Shown piece by piece: positions 13,161 through 24,300 of a DNA stretch of 64,000 bases (within the stretch, counting starts at the first letter, position 1; every line of letters starts with the position of its first letter). The position numbers were made by a program, and so were the translations under genes. This DNA comes from Hansfordia pulvinata. Lineage: Eukaryota; Ascomycota; Sordariomycetes; Xylariales. The DNA lies in assembly GCA_006538405.1 (NCBI GenBank), contig BJKQ01000030.1, forward strand, positions 62,001 to 126,000. The letters are read 5' to 3'. The notes beneath the pieces were generated by a model. The model saw only the letters and a program-made list of their open reading frames with translations, did no database searches and had not been told where the DNA came from.

Positions 13161-13329
13161 TAATCGCGAGAAATATAATTAATTTTATTAAAGAAAAAAG
13201 GTATTATTTTTATAATTACTTTTAAAAATACGGACTTTAAATCCTTATAATTAAAGTTTAAAGCTTTTTTTTAAACCTTAAGTTATAAGAACTTTAAATA
13301 TAAGCGGCTTAAAAGGATTATGTTTATTA

Positions 13330-14250
13330 AGCCGTGTAATAAGTAATATAAAACGGCGAATAACGGTTTTTATTAAAGTTACACTTATATTTAAAGATCG
13401 CCGATTACACCTTTAATAATTAAAGTATTTTATATTATAAAGACCGGGTATAAGTTTTTAAAGCACTTTATTTAATTTAAAAAGAACTTTATTAACTTAT
13501 AATTAATAATAAGGACCCGGATTATTTTTATATAATATTAATTTAATAAACTTATATTAACTTTATAATTAAAGGTTATATTAAAAAGGAAAATACTATT
13601 ATAATTATAAATAAGTATTATTTTTAACCTTTAATAAGTTAAGCGGTATAATAATTTATAAATAATTATAATTTATATAAATACTTTAAAGTTTAATAAA
13701 AAGTAAAACACGGACTTTTACGATCTTTAACCGCGCTTAAGCGCTTATAATAATATATTTAAATAAACTTTATAATAAAGCTGCCTTTTACGGTAATTAA
13801 GAATATTAATATATAAGTTATTAAAAATAAACTCTTATAATCCGTGATCTTAAAAGTAACTTTAAGTATAAATACCCTTTTTTATATATAACGGTTCTTA
13901 TAATACTTTATAAAGAATTATAAATAGCCTTTTTTTATTTTAATAAATTAAGGCTTAAATTAAATTAAGGACTTTTAAATAAAGATATATAATTAAACTT
14001 ATATAAAATAACTCTTTAACACCGTATACCACCTTTAAATAAATGAAGGATTAAAGTAAGTAATTTAAAAAGTATAAATATACTTATAAGCTTATATTAA
14101 TTTAACTTAAAACGATTAAAATAAGTGGTTAACTTTTATATAATTAACCCTTAATAATTAAGAAAATAACTTTATTAAGATAACTTTTTTTATTATTTAC
14201 GGCTTTTACTTTTATAATACGATATTAATTAAAAAGCTTAATCTTATACC
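13330..14250 (+). pseudogene. integrase relic
   Basis: The best landmark is at 14020-14200: 'TVYHL' corresponds to the 'STAYHPQTDG' box of the integrase core, followed by a segment ending in 'ND-NKWL' and then 'F-I-I-YGFY', matching the family's 'NDW..WLPLAEFAYNN...SPFFANYGFHP'. Upstream, zinc-binding and DDE residues were not individually resolved. Confidence 0.75.
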
Positions 14251-14640
14251 CTTAACTTTTAAGGCCTTAAAAGCGTTTATTACGTGTTAAATCGATTTAT
14301 TATATTAATGAAAAGAAAGTTATATTACTTAAATTATAACGGTTAATTAAAATTATAAAAAAATAATAAATATAAAGCGGATTTTAACTTTACGCTTTAA
14401 AGTAAGTAATAAAGTGTAATTAAACTTAAAGAATTATAATACTTATAAGCTTAAAAAAAGCTTAATTAATTAAAGGTAAAGTACTTTATTATAAAGGTCT
14501 TAAGCTTAAAGGTTATAAAGTTAAAAGGAATCTTAAAAGGTATATATAACCGGTTTTACGTTTTTAAAGTTTAATAAGCTTATAATAATTCTTTATTAAA
14601 GTAAAAGTATTAAGACTTTTAACCTTAAACCTTATTTTAT
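14251..14640 (+). pseudogene. integrase C-terminal (GPY/F-like) relic
   Basis: Reads as a mutated 'MKRE..Y' helix, then a 'KADFNFT' block, then 'KKLNWLKGKYFI-KVLS' and 'GIYNRFYV'. These correspond to the 'GDKVWL...KLD..GKY.V..V...NRFHVS' region after Ty3/gypsy integrase cores. A chromodomain after it could not be made out. Confidence 0.7.
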
Positions 14641-14899
14641 TAAAACGGTAAAGCGTATTAAAAAGTAAATAAAATCTTATACGTTTAATCTTAAAAAGTA
14701 AGATAAGGATCTTAAAAAGAAGTATTAATTATATAAAAAGGTACGTTAAACCGTTATAAAAACTATTTTTTTTATTTAATATATAAATACTTTAAAGGAA
14801 TTCACGGTATATTATAAAAATTTAAAAATATATAACGGCTTAAAAGATTAATTTATAAAGTAGAAGTTAAAATATATATAAAAAAGAAGAAATAATCTT

Positions 14900-16524
14900 A
14901 ATTCCTTAAAATAAGGCTTAAATAAAAACATTATTTTTATATTAAAAACGCTTAATATTAATTCTTAAACATTAAAGGCCGTAACCCTTTTAAACTTATC
15001 GTTATTATTATTATTATCCTTATCTTTATTTTTATTTCTTTTTTATTTCTTTTTTTTTAACACGGTTAAGCACGCTAAGATTAAGCTTAAAATAAGTTAA
15101 AAAGCCTTATTATTAAGGTTAAAAGCGGCGGTTAAAACCGGAGTTAAAGTTAGGGTTAAAGATATAAAACGCGTTTCGTTATAAAAGTAAGGAATTAAAT
15201 ATAAAATAAGGTCTTTAATAAAATATTAATAAGTTAAGCCGTTAATAATAATATTAAAGAACTTATTTAAGGGGTATATTAATAAAAATAAGCTTAATAA
15301 CAGTATAAATAAGGTTATAAACGTGATATAAAAAGCAAAGATCTTTAATAAAGTTAAAGCTTATTATTATATGTTTTATTATTATATATATTAAAGGCTT
15401 AAAAACGATATTCGGTTAATTAATATAAGAAATAATAAATAAAAATAATATTTATAAGCTTAAATAAGCTGTTTTTTATTAATAATAATAATTATATAAA
15501 AAGCGGTTAAAGTTAATAATATAATCGGCGTTAATTAAAGCGTAAATAAAGTAAGGTACTTTATATATTTAACCTTTAATTAAACCGCCTTTTTTCTTTT
15601 ACTTTTTTTATAATATTTATTAATTTAAAGGTAATAATTTATCTTTATATATATAATCGATTATAATTAAAATAATATTAAGGATAAACTTATAAAAGTT
15701 AAAGTAATAAAGGCGGGAAAGAATATAATATACTTTTTCTTTTTCTTTTTTATAAAAAAAGTAAAAGTTAAAGGTTAAACGGCGGCACGCGTTATTATAA
15801 TATTAAAGCGGCGACACACCGTATTAATAAAGTTAAAGATAATAAAGGACATTAATAAAGGAAAGTTATTAAAAAGTAAAGTAATAACACTTTTAATAAA
15901 AGGGTTATTATTATTATTACTATTATTATCGCTTTTATCGCGATAATTAATAATAATAATAATAAAAGTAATAAAAGTAAAAAAGTTAAGCGATTTAACA
16001 CGCGATATCGAAGCGTTAAAATTAAAGGTTAAAAGGTTAAAAAAAGCGTAATATTATTATAATTATACTTATTACGACCGTGCTTATTATAATTATAATT
16101 AATATTATATATAAATATTATTTAATTAAAGCGGTAAAAATATAAGCCGTAAGAGTGGTAAGCTTTAACACATTTTATAAAAAGCTTATTAAAGAATAAA
16201 AAAAAAGTTATTAAATATTAATATTTAAAAGCGGTTAATAAGGTATAATATTAAGTGTAAAGTATTAAAAAAGATAAAGTAAAAAGCGAAACATATAATA
16301 ATAAGATTAATAATAAAGAAAGGAAAATAAGTAAATTAAGTAAAATAAAAAGACTTATTTTTATATATTATTTATATAAGTAATAAGCGATTAATTTATT
16401 ATTAAGAAATTATTATTATTTACTTTTAATAAAAATTTTATTATTACTTACCTTTTATTACTTATATTAACGCTTAATATTATTATATTAACGTTAAAGA
16501 CGTTAAAACGGAAAAAGGGGTATA
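14900..16524. other. 3' part of the element, nothing recognised
   Basis: About 1.6 kb of AT-rich sequence between pol and the 3' LTR. No motif could be read on either strand. The purine tract at 16510-16520 ends it and would have primed plus-strand synthesis. Confidence 0.5.
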
Positions 16525-16765
16525 TATAAAAGGTTAAGGCTTAAGTATAAAGTTTAAGTAATAAGCTTAAATAAGTTATTTTAATATTAAGCTCGGCCCT
16601 TAAAGCCCAGTATATTATAAGGCTGGTTAAGCGAATATAAGTTAAGGTTTTCACTTATATATATAAATATAAACTCTGGCCGTAAAGCGTTGAAAAGAGA
16701 GTTCCTCTTTATAAAACCTCTTAAATACATTAATCTTTATCACGATAACTGCTAAACCCGTGACA
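16525..16765 (+). repeat. 3' LTR of the 9.5-16.8 kb element
   Basis: 241 bp, partner of 9512-9752. Its inner (left) half is AT-rich and its outer (right) ~100 bases are GC-normal. It is followed directly by the right GAGTT duplication (16766-16770). Confidence 0.9.
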
Positions 16766-17140
16766 GAGTTGAATCTTCGTCTTTGCCTGGGATTTCCGCA
16801 CACTCTCCTCGAAACTGGCCACCTCGAGTCTGTTAGCGGTCTTCGTCTCTCGCTTGTATGCTGTGTTGTTTATCCTGGAGGGCCTGTTGCAGGTTGGACA
16901 GGCAGGCGTTCTTATCAGCAGCATCCAAAGTGAGCAATGAGAGTTCCTCGATGGTCTCAGCCGATGGGAGCTCACCTATGTCTTATGTCGTCTCTTTCCA
17001 CGAGTCTCCTAGTCACTGTGAACGTTATGCCCGGGGGAACATCTTCAGACAAGGCGCCCCCCTTTAAAGGTAAGGGGGCAAGGATGACCAAAATGGTAGC
17101 ATTCGGACCAGAAGAAGCAACAAGGTCGCGGTGGAGGTAG
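16766..17140 (-). pseudogene. coding-like relic disrupted by the retrotransposon insertion
   Basis: On the minus strand this stretch reads as a helical, Gln/Lys/Glu-rich protein fragment in two frames, with a change of frame near 16850. One frame has an 'LLTLDAADKNA...LQQALQDKQ' type coiled-coil segment; the other continues as 'RLEVASFEESVRKSQAKTK'. The GAGTT duplication sits inside it. Removing the element lets the reading continue into the left flank (9430-9506), where one frame stays open for some 25 further codons. It looks like a host or repeat gene that was hit by the element. No family identified. Confidence 0.35.
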
Positions 17141-18280
17141 ATTATAAGTCACAAGGAGCCGTAAGGGCCGTCGAGGTGGTGCTGTTTGAAGCCTGCATCT
17201 CTGCAGAATCTTGTGCAAGTCCAGATAAAGGCCCGTTGCGATCTTTAGCGTCTTGCACAGTGCTGCTCCTGAGTCCGCCAAAGATCGCGGAGGCCCTGGA
17301 AGCTTCATGATTCGGGAATCTGAAGTGGCCGAGCTTCGCTATAAGCCTGAGTATGTCGCGCTCGTATACACGAGTTGGTTCATGGTATAAGGTTGACTCA
17401 GTGAGGCGTCTTGTTCCGTGTTTCGAGGTCGTCAGGCTGTGAACTTAGAGATCAAGATTACAAGCCAAGTGGGAGTGGCCTGGAGGGCCTCTCGTCAGCT
17501 GAAGGGGGCCTCCAGTGCAACAGGGAGTATGCAGGGTTCGTCGCTATTAGAGTGGCAAGGAGCTCGCATCGACGTTCGAGGAGACTGTGAACATGGCTGT
17601 AGTGGAGGCTACCCATTCGCGGCATGCAAGTATCTAACTCAAGTCAGACGACTCGAAGGGTCAGTAAAAGGAGTTGCAGACAGGGCGAAACGAGCAGCCA
17701 GTCCTTAGCAGCAAGACTCACACTGGGTCTATCAATTAAGGACTCCTCGAAGCAGCCACCCAGACGCGATTCGAACGGCAGACTGGCCTGTCTTTGGATT
17801 GTCGTCTGTCCTGTACAAAGTGCGGCGAGTGAAAGCCGACGTATGTGCCGTCTCTCCATTTATCGGTGTGGTTTGAGAACAATGTTGATAACGGCCGGGT
17901 TAAGGCTGGCATAATTTCGAAAGCCGAGCGCCTGACATCGGAGATCGTGAGGCTCGCTGCCAGTTCGTGCACTTAGGAACTACGCCCGCGACGCCGGCGA
18001 CCTAAAGCTAGAGGGCCACTCGTGATGAAAAGACTTGATAAACATGCCATTCTGTGTCCAGGCGGTGTCCAGGCTGTGTTAAGGTGACGCAAGTGATGCA
18101 TTTGCCTCCGCTATGGTTTTCGTCGCTGGGAATGGGCTCTCAAGCTGAACCGGTCGAAAATGTCGGATCTTAAGGTATTAGGCCAGTCTGCGAGTATGAT
18201 GATGCCCGTTAGCGCGTGGCTCAGGTGGCGTACACTTCGGGTGAGCAGCAGCAGACTACATACAGTCGGTGGACAAAATA
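16771..18280. other. GC-rich stretch, relic ORFs only
   Basis: Apart from the fragment at its left end, it holds overlapping ORFs of under 100 codons with no recognisable family or consistent frame. No RNA gene seen. Confidence 0.5.
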
Positions 18281-18818
18281 AACGACCGCCCCCCTATTTC
18301 TCATTAAAACAGGCCTACTTTAAAGACTTATAACTTTATAATGTCGTAGGTTCTAACTTTAAGATTCAGATTAAGCATAATTTCGATGTTATTCTTTTAT
18401 ATAATCAGCTTTGGTTTATTTTTTATATTTTTATATATTTTAATCAGCTTTAAAAGATAAGTTAAAAATATCTTAAATTAAGTTAAATTAATTATTAATT
18501 TAAGAAAATAATATAAAGTAAGTCTTTAATTATAATAAGCTTTTACGGCCTTTTAAATTAAAGATAAATACTTATAAAGTTAATAAATATTTTTATTATT
18601 TTATTTTAATAAAAAGAAAATTTCGCCTTTATTTTACTTATTCTTAATAGCTTATATAAGCTTTTATATATAAAAACATTAAAAAGAAAACAAATCATTA
18701 TAAACTTTAAAAACTAATCTACTTATTAATTTAATTCTAAGCTTTTAATCTTTATGTTACGTATATAACTCGTGGTTAAAAAGTGCCTGTTTTAGTGAGA
18801 AAAGGAGGGGCGGTCGTT
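18281..18818. mobile_element. MITE-like element with ~40-bp terminal inverted repeats
   Basis: The left end (18281-18320) begins AACGACCGCC and carries TTCTCATTAAAACAGG. The right end (18779-18818) is its reverse complement with a few differences (TTCTCACTAAAACAGG). Between them lie about 460 bp of strongly AT-rich, TpA-rich DNA with no ORF, while the flanks are GC-rich. This is the layout of a short non-autonomous DNA transposon whose core was mutated by RIP. A TA lies just outside each end (18279-18280 and 18822-18823 if the right end is taken slightly further out), compatible with, but not proving, Tc1/mariner-type TA targets. Confidence 0.75.
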
Positions 18819-21310
18819 TTTTATGCCCTCCCACTGTACCTACTTCGTGGCGCGGTACCCAGGACCCCCTGCGGAACTGGCGGGTCTCACTTAAGAAGGG
18901 GCCGTGGTCCGAGAAGCCGACGCAGGCATCAGCTACACAACGTGGAATGCAGCAGAGAATCGCGAAAATTGGGAAGCAGAGAACATATTAGCAGGTCGCA
19001 AGGGTTCAAAGTGGCGCGCTGGCATTAAATCTTGATGGGTGATGGTGCTGTGACGGTCGGTACTGAGCCAGTCGATGCTGCAGCTCGGGGATGTCTCGTA
19101 CGAGAGACACGTACGTACGAGTATGTAGATGTAGGTACGAGTTTGAAGATTTTATGATGAAGGGAGTTAAGAATAATGAGACGAGGGGCGGACCACATTG
19201 GAGCTCAGTAGGGCACTGCAGCGCTTCGAACGCGCCATGCACGTGTTGGAGGGGCGGGGCTCGTACTCGCACACTGGCAATCAGAGTACGGACACATTAA
19301 CGCGTACCTGTAGCAGACAGCTGCTAAAGCAATGTTGGACGCTGCTCAACGTGTACACAATCTACATGTACTGATCTCTCGGTCGCCGCTCTGCCATCGC
19401 CGCCGCCTAGAGAGACGCAAAAAGAAAAAAAACAGAGGCGGCTACTTTAGGACCATCCATCCGAATCGCCCACACTTTAGGACCACCCATCCGAATCGCC
19501 CACGCTTTAGGACCACTTATCCGAATTGCCCACCACTGCCACTCTGAGATCCCTTCCTTATCCTAAATGCCCACCACTCTCTACGTGGACAGCAAGGTGA
19601 ACCGTAAAGGTGGCAGCAGAGCCGACCACGAGTATTTCAAGAAATCATTTAATATGCCGGCCCGTTGGCAACGTCTAAGAGCAGACGTCGGTCTACTCCG
19701 TTTGGCACGGTCTGTATGCAGCCGTGCAGCCGACGCTAAGGTGGTAAATAAATACTCTGCCTTCCCGTTTATCTCTGGTTAATGCAGATCGTGATACCAT
19801 ACCCTCACTATGCGCCGGTACCCTCCCTTCCACTAACCGGCCCTTTTGGTGGTCTCGCATATGAAGCAGTTGAAATAGTAGGATACGGCTCGTGGTAGCA
19901 GGTCGACGGCGGATTCATTAACGTGTGAGGCGATGGACGCCCAGGCCGCCTTCTGCACAGTCGTTCAAGATATCCATCGTCACTAAAACCAAGCATGATT
20001 TGCTGGGCTTCAATGCCTGCCTATCACTCGCCCTTCAAAAGCTTAATTGACAAACTCGTTCCGATGGTTTCTTGCCTGCTTTCGGTCCCGACGGCGAGCC
20101 TTTGCTCTCTCGTCGAGCGGTTGTACTCACCTTAGTGTCTTAAGAAAGCTGCCGTAGAGCGCGCAAGACTTGGCTGACGCGGTTGTACCGGCTTGCGCGA
20201 AACAGAGCCGACAACACCAGATCACTTTTAAAACGTGCCTCGGCAGACACTAATGATGCCTCTTCAGCCTGGATTAAACAGAACAGTGATGAACCTGTTC
20301 GGCTTTTTGCTCGCTCTCGTACCCGCTCTTGTACACTGGTTGGCCTTGTCGTCGAGTGTACTTAAACGGAGGCACGGAGGCAAGGGGATTGACGACTATT
20401 GCAGGGCGTGAGGGCGGTGTGCGGTACATTTTAAGCTGTGACGAAGCACCCTTCCAGATTCTATACCATGCAAGGGACTGTAAAGTCGCCATCTGGTGGC
20501 AGCATGCAGTCCAAGTACGAGCAGAAGCACCTTAGAACCGAGACGGCGGCTCTGTTGGTGAAGATGGGATCGGCTTACGAAAGAGCTTCCCTAGGCTTCT
20601 AAGGCAAGACCACCAAGCCCGGACCATTCACCACGATCATGGTGTTTCGCTTTTCTGCTGGGTTCTTACGCGCTCTGCTAAATTCCTCGACCGGGACGGA
20701 CCCTTCAACTTCACTCACATACATGTAAACTAAAGGCAGCGTGTTTAGTGAGGGTCATTTAGCGGCACCGCACACGCGGCGTACGAGTACTCGTACCGAC
20801 AGGATATCCTATGGATGTAACCCGAAAGGGCGGCCCTCTTTAAAGTCCCTCATCTGCCCAGCATTTGTATAGGATTGACGTCAAGGCGGAGTGTCTGTGG
20901 CTGCATGCTGTCGCCTTTCGCCAGTCGTATCACGGTGTTGACGCGACTCAATGCCTGCAGGTGCCCACGAGTACAACACGGGCATCCCCGTCAGGATGGC
21001 AGCGATCCATGCGGTCGGGGGCGCTCAGTGGGAGCCCGAAGGTACACATGATATCTCAAAGGGCAAGATACCTAGATTCGAGGGGAAATTGCCGTAAGGA
21101 CAGGACCAGGACGGCTGCCTACACGGAGCTGTTATGCGTTGGTACAGTGTAACAAGGAGGTAAGGATAAGGCAGTGTGTGCAGGGTGAAGCAGCTAGGTA
21201 CGCGTAAGCTGGCGCTCTACCTTACAAATACTGGGACCTTGATGTGCCCGACCTGCCGAGGGTCCCATAGGCGCAGAAGCGAAGCCGCGAGAAATGCCAC
21301 ACTTATCACA
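18819..21310. other. GC-rich stretch without a supported gene
   Basis: Short ORFs (up to 95 codons at 20865-21152) on both strands with no recognisable motif. TACGAG/CTCGTA words are common at 19090-19145. Contains the tandem repeat listed next. Confidence 0.45.
19445..19534 (+). repeat. 30-bp tandem repeat, three units, in frame
   Basis: Three head-to-tail copies of a 30-bp unit starting CTTTAGGACCA at 19445, 19475 and 19505. Because the unit is a multiple of three, one + strand frame (ORF 19332-19547) encodes a decapeptide repeat of the form FRTTHPNRPx. Unit differences are few and mostly transitions. Whether it is expressed is unknown. Confidence 0.8.
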
Positions 21311-22330
21311 CGTATGTTCTTATTATTTTAAGTTATTTAGTTATTTAATTAAATAATTAAATAATTCTTTAATCACGTAATAACTCGATTTATTAAGCTT
21401 ATAATTTATTTAATAATTTAATTCTTTTATAATTAACTTAACATAAAGAAACTTAAGTACTTAAATACTTTATTACGTAAATACTTAATTATTTAAGTTT
21501 TCATTACGTTATTACGTAGCTTTCTTAATTTTGATTTATTTATTCTTTTTAATTTTAATTGAATATTTTTCATTTTTTTACGGAACGAAATTTTATTTCT
21601 TATTTAACTTTATATTTATTTATTTAAGTCTTTTCTTATTTATGTAACCTTATTCCATACTTATTCATTAGTTACGTAAGCCTTTTACTTACTTATTTAA
21701 CTTTATATATATATATATAAACTCGTTTTTTAACCTTTTTTTCTATAATTATATGACCCTTTTATCTTTAATTTAACCCTTTTTATTATTTATTTAATTA
21801 TTATTCTTTTTTATTTACTTTTATTAATTTACTTACTTAATTAACCACTTTTATTTCTTACTTATTTAATTATTTATTTTAATAATTAATGACTTACTTA
21901 TTTACTTAATTAAATATTCTTATTATATAACCCTTGTTTTTATTTACGTAATCTGGTTTTTATTTATTTAACCTGCCTTTCGTATTCTTTTAATCCTTTA
22001 TTTATATTTTTAATCTTTTTCTTTTATTTTATTAACCTTTTTTTTATATATTTAAACTATTAATGTTATTATTTATTTGTTTAATTTTTTAAATTATTTA
22101 ATTACCTATTTATTTAATTCATTATTTATATACTTATTTATTTATTTATTAAATTATTCTTATTATTTTATTAATTACTTATCTTATGTATTTCATCCTT
22201 TTATTTATTTAATAACCCTTTTTTATATTAATTATTTAATCTCTTTTCTTATTTATTTATTTAATCTTTTTTCTTATCTATTTAATCTTTTATTCTATTT
22301 ATATTGCTTTTTTTCTTATTTTTAAAACGA
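21310..22330. repeat. T-rich, G-poor low-complexity tract
   Basis: About 1 kb dominated by T with A and some C, and very little G on the + strand, built of TTTATTTAATTA-like words. The strand asymmetry separates it from the RIP blocks, which are A/T-balanced and TpA-rich. An 82-codon hydrophobic ORF at 22077-22325 is a by-product of the T bias, not a gene. Confidence 0.7.
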
Positions 22331-22479
22331 CCGCTGAAAACCCCCTTTAATTAACGGCTATCCTTTAAGGGCGCTCACGCCGGGCAGCGATTATAATTTA
22401 TAATAATTAACTTTAAAACGAAGCTAATTTGAAAATGTTATAAGTTAAGCTTGATTTTATCACGTTAAACTTAAACCTT

Positions 22480-22965
22480 AAATGTAAATTAATTAATTAT
22501 ATAAAGGTTTACAACGGTTATAAACAAAGTATAAAAGTAAAGATAAATATAAAAATAAAATTTTAAGTAAATAAGAAAATATATAAAAATAAATAATAAT
22601 ACTTAATAATATCTCTTTTTATTTTTAAAAAGTAAGCTTAAAACAAATATTATTAAAAAGTTTATAAATTTTTAGTTTTAACGGTTTATTATTTCTTATA
22701 TATATATTTATTTTATAAAAATATCGATTTTAAAATATGGAAAGGTTTATAATAATAAAAGTTTTTAATTATAAAAATTTGTTAGTCTTTTTAAGCTTAT
22801 AATTAATTAAAGAAAAATCGAAAAAATATTTAATTGTTAAATTTAAATTAAATGCTTTTAATGAAATATAAGTTTAATTTCTTTAAATCTATATTCATAA
22901 GTTAATTAAGAAATTCTTAAGAGTTTTAAAAAACTCGTATATTTAAATTTTATTAAATTAAAATC
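22480..22965 (-). repeat. dispersed AT-rich repeat, uninterrupted copy
   Basis: The reverse complement of this segment aligns along its length with 40395-40799 and then, without a gap, with 60202-60295. Shared landmarks include a CTTAAGAATTT...CTAATTAACCTATG-like block, a TTCCGATTTTTTCT-like block, GCTTACC...TTAAA and ACCGTTAT...ACCTTTATA. It carries a single TAAGA (22572-22576), the complement of the TCTTA duplicated around the big retroelement. So it represents the pre-insertion state of that locus. No coding potential is visible; family unknown. Confidence 0.75.
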
Positions 22966-23499
22966 TTAATAAAAAGACCGGTATATAACCGGAGCAAAAG
23001 TGGATCTTATTAAGGAGACCTTTTTTACTTTAAGTATAAGCTACGCTTTAACTTCGGAGTAAACTACTTACAGAAGCTTCGCTTTTAATAAGAGTGTACT
23101 TAAGATGGCACCGAGCACCTTCACGTGTAAACGGGATTAAAGTTGGAAAGTGAGGTACCTGTAAAAGTAGATACCTCGGTACATACCTCATAAAGTGAGC
23201 GGCGCGAGTACGGAGGAAGGAGGCGAAAACTTGGAAGCTGGTGGCCTGTCGTCGAGCGACGCGATTGCCCGTCCCCGTTTCCGCTGTCCCGTTCCTACCG
23301 CTAGCTAGCGGACCTGCCCGAGATCAAACGCGTCTACCTCCGCGGGCTATTTCCGGCCGTGATGCTCCACCCCCACCACAAACACACACCTCAGCCAACG
23401 AACCGGGTGAGGGGCACCGGCTTCTACTCATTCCCGCTCCTCCTGCGATTTGAGCACCCGTCGGCCGTCGACACGCCCTCACTCGTGCATCCACTCCCA

Positions 23500-24300
23500 C
23501 TAGTCCACGACATTTTCCGGAAACCTGCTAAGATTATGTGCCCTGGCTCTCCTGACTCTTGACTGGCCGACGGTATCGTTCTGGTCATCGCCGCGCCCCT
23601 CGGGGATCCTGCTGCTGCTGTCTTCGCCCAGGATGGTCCCGGCACTGACATCTGACTCCCGAGATGCAGGCTCGAGAGGCTCGGCAGCGCCATCGGCCTT
23701 AGAAAAGGTATCGCCGCGCTCGACCAAATGGTTGTGTATTTCAATTCGGGGAGGGATTTGGTTGTCCACTTGGCGGCTGCTCTCGCCCCCAGTCGAGGCA
23801 GCCAAGAGGAGGCTTTCGTTCACAGTGAAGGGGGCTTTCCCACTGGTGCTGGGGTCTGAATGTCTCTGTGGACCAGATCTTGCTGAAGAGCCCGCTTGGT
23901 CCGCAACTGGCTGGTTGCTTGCCGCAGACGGTCGCCTCGAGCTTAAAGGGGCTTGATCCTGCTTGTGGCTGGCGACAAGTCCGCCTCGGGGCTGAGGATG
24001 CTCTCGTTTCCATTCGTCCATCTTTTTCCGCCAGGATCCGGACACAAACGACGAGAACCTTCCTTTCGTCTTTGACCAGTTCTGTGGCCAGTCTTCCTCG
24101 CTGGTTGAATTTGGCTTATAAGACCCCGAGGTGATCAAAGTAGCAAAGCTCGTAAACTCCTGGGTGATGTATCTCCCGTTATTCTGGTCCAAGCTGGTAC
24201 GGGGGCGTGTGAGGCGGTCATCCTGGACAGCCTCAATGTGTACCTTGTAGCGGAGGTACTGTCGCGCTCGTAGTTCGAAGTTGATGGGTTTTGATGGCAT
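23500..24300 (-). CDS. hypothetical protein, 266 aa, intact single-exon ORF
   Basis: Intact minus-strand ORF with an ATG at 24300 and no RIP-type stops, the best hypothetical gene of the central GC island. Residues about 1-115 look folded: a basic N-terminus with an 'RARQYLRYKVHIEAV' helix, then a Trp-rich block 'EEDWPQNW...GSWRKKMDEWKRE'. The remaining 150 residues are Ser/Pro/Gly/Gln-rich and probably disordered. There is no signal peptide, membrane helix or known catalytic motif, so it would be cytosolic or nuclear. I do not recognise the family. The region upstream (24300-24500) has no obvious second exon. Competing ORFs on the other strand are shorter. Confidence 0.5.
   Translation of the reverse strand: MPSKPINFELRARQYLRYKVHIEAVQDDRLTRPRTSLDQNNGRYITQEFTSFATLITSGSYKPNSTSEEDWPQNWSKTKGRFSSFVSGSWRKKMDEWKREHPQPRGGLVASHKQDQAPLSSRRPSAASNQPVADQAGSSARSGPQRHSDPSTSGKAPFTVNESLLLAASTGGESSRQVDNQIPPRIEIHNHLVERGDTFSKADGAAEPLEPASRESDVSAGTILGEDSSSRIPEGRGDDQNDTVGQSRVRRARAHNLSRFPENVVD

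Larger units (their letters stand above)
9512..16765 (+). mobile_element. RIP-degraded Ty3/gypsy LTR retrotransposon (7.25 kb)
   Basis: Complete element by structure. Two 241-bp LTRs lie at a constant offset of 7013 bp, starting TGTGAAGGG (RIP form TATAAAAGG on the right) and ending GTGACA, with GAGTT target duplications. A purine tract (GGAAAAAGGGG, 16510-16520) lies just before the 3' LTR. The inside is about 80% AT. De-mutated by eye, the + strand gives the usual Ty3/gypsy order: reverse transcriptase, RNase H, integrase, then a GPY/F-like C-terminal region. Almost every codon block is broken by TAA. Between 9753 and about 11800 gag and protease are expected but I could not read them. Between about 14900 and 16500 I recognise nothing. 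The element is dead. Confidence 0.93.

Noticed and set aside
22077..22325. 82-codon hydrophobic ORF resembling a membrane protein
   Set aside because: It is a direct product of the T-rich low-complexity tract (Phe/Leu/Tyr/Ile codons) and not a gene.
23601..24134. Plus-strand ORFs overlapping 23500-24300
   Set aside because: Shorter, Ser/Arg-rich antisense shadows of the intact 266-codon minus-strand ORF.
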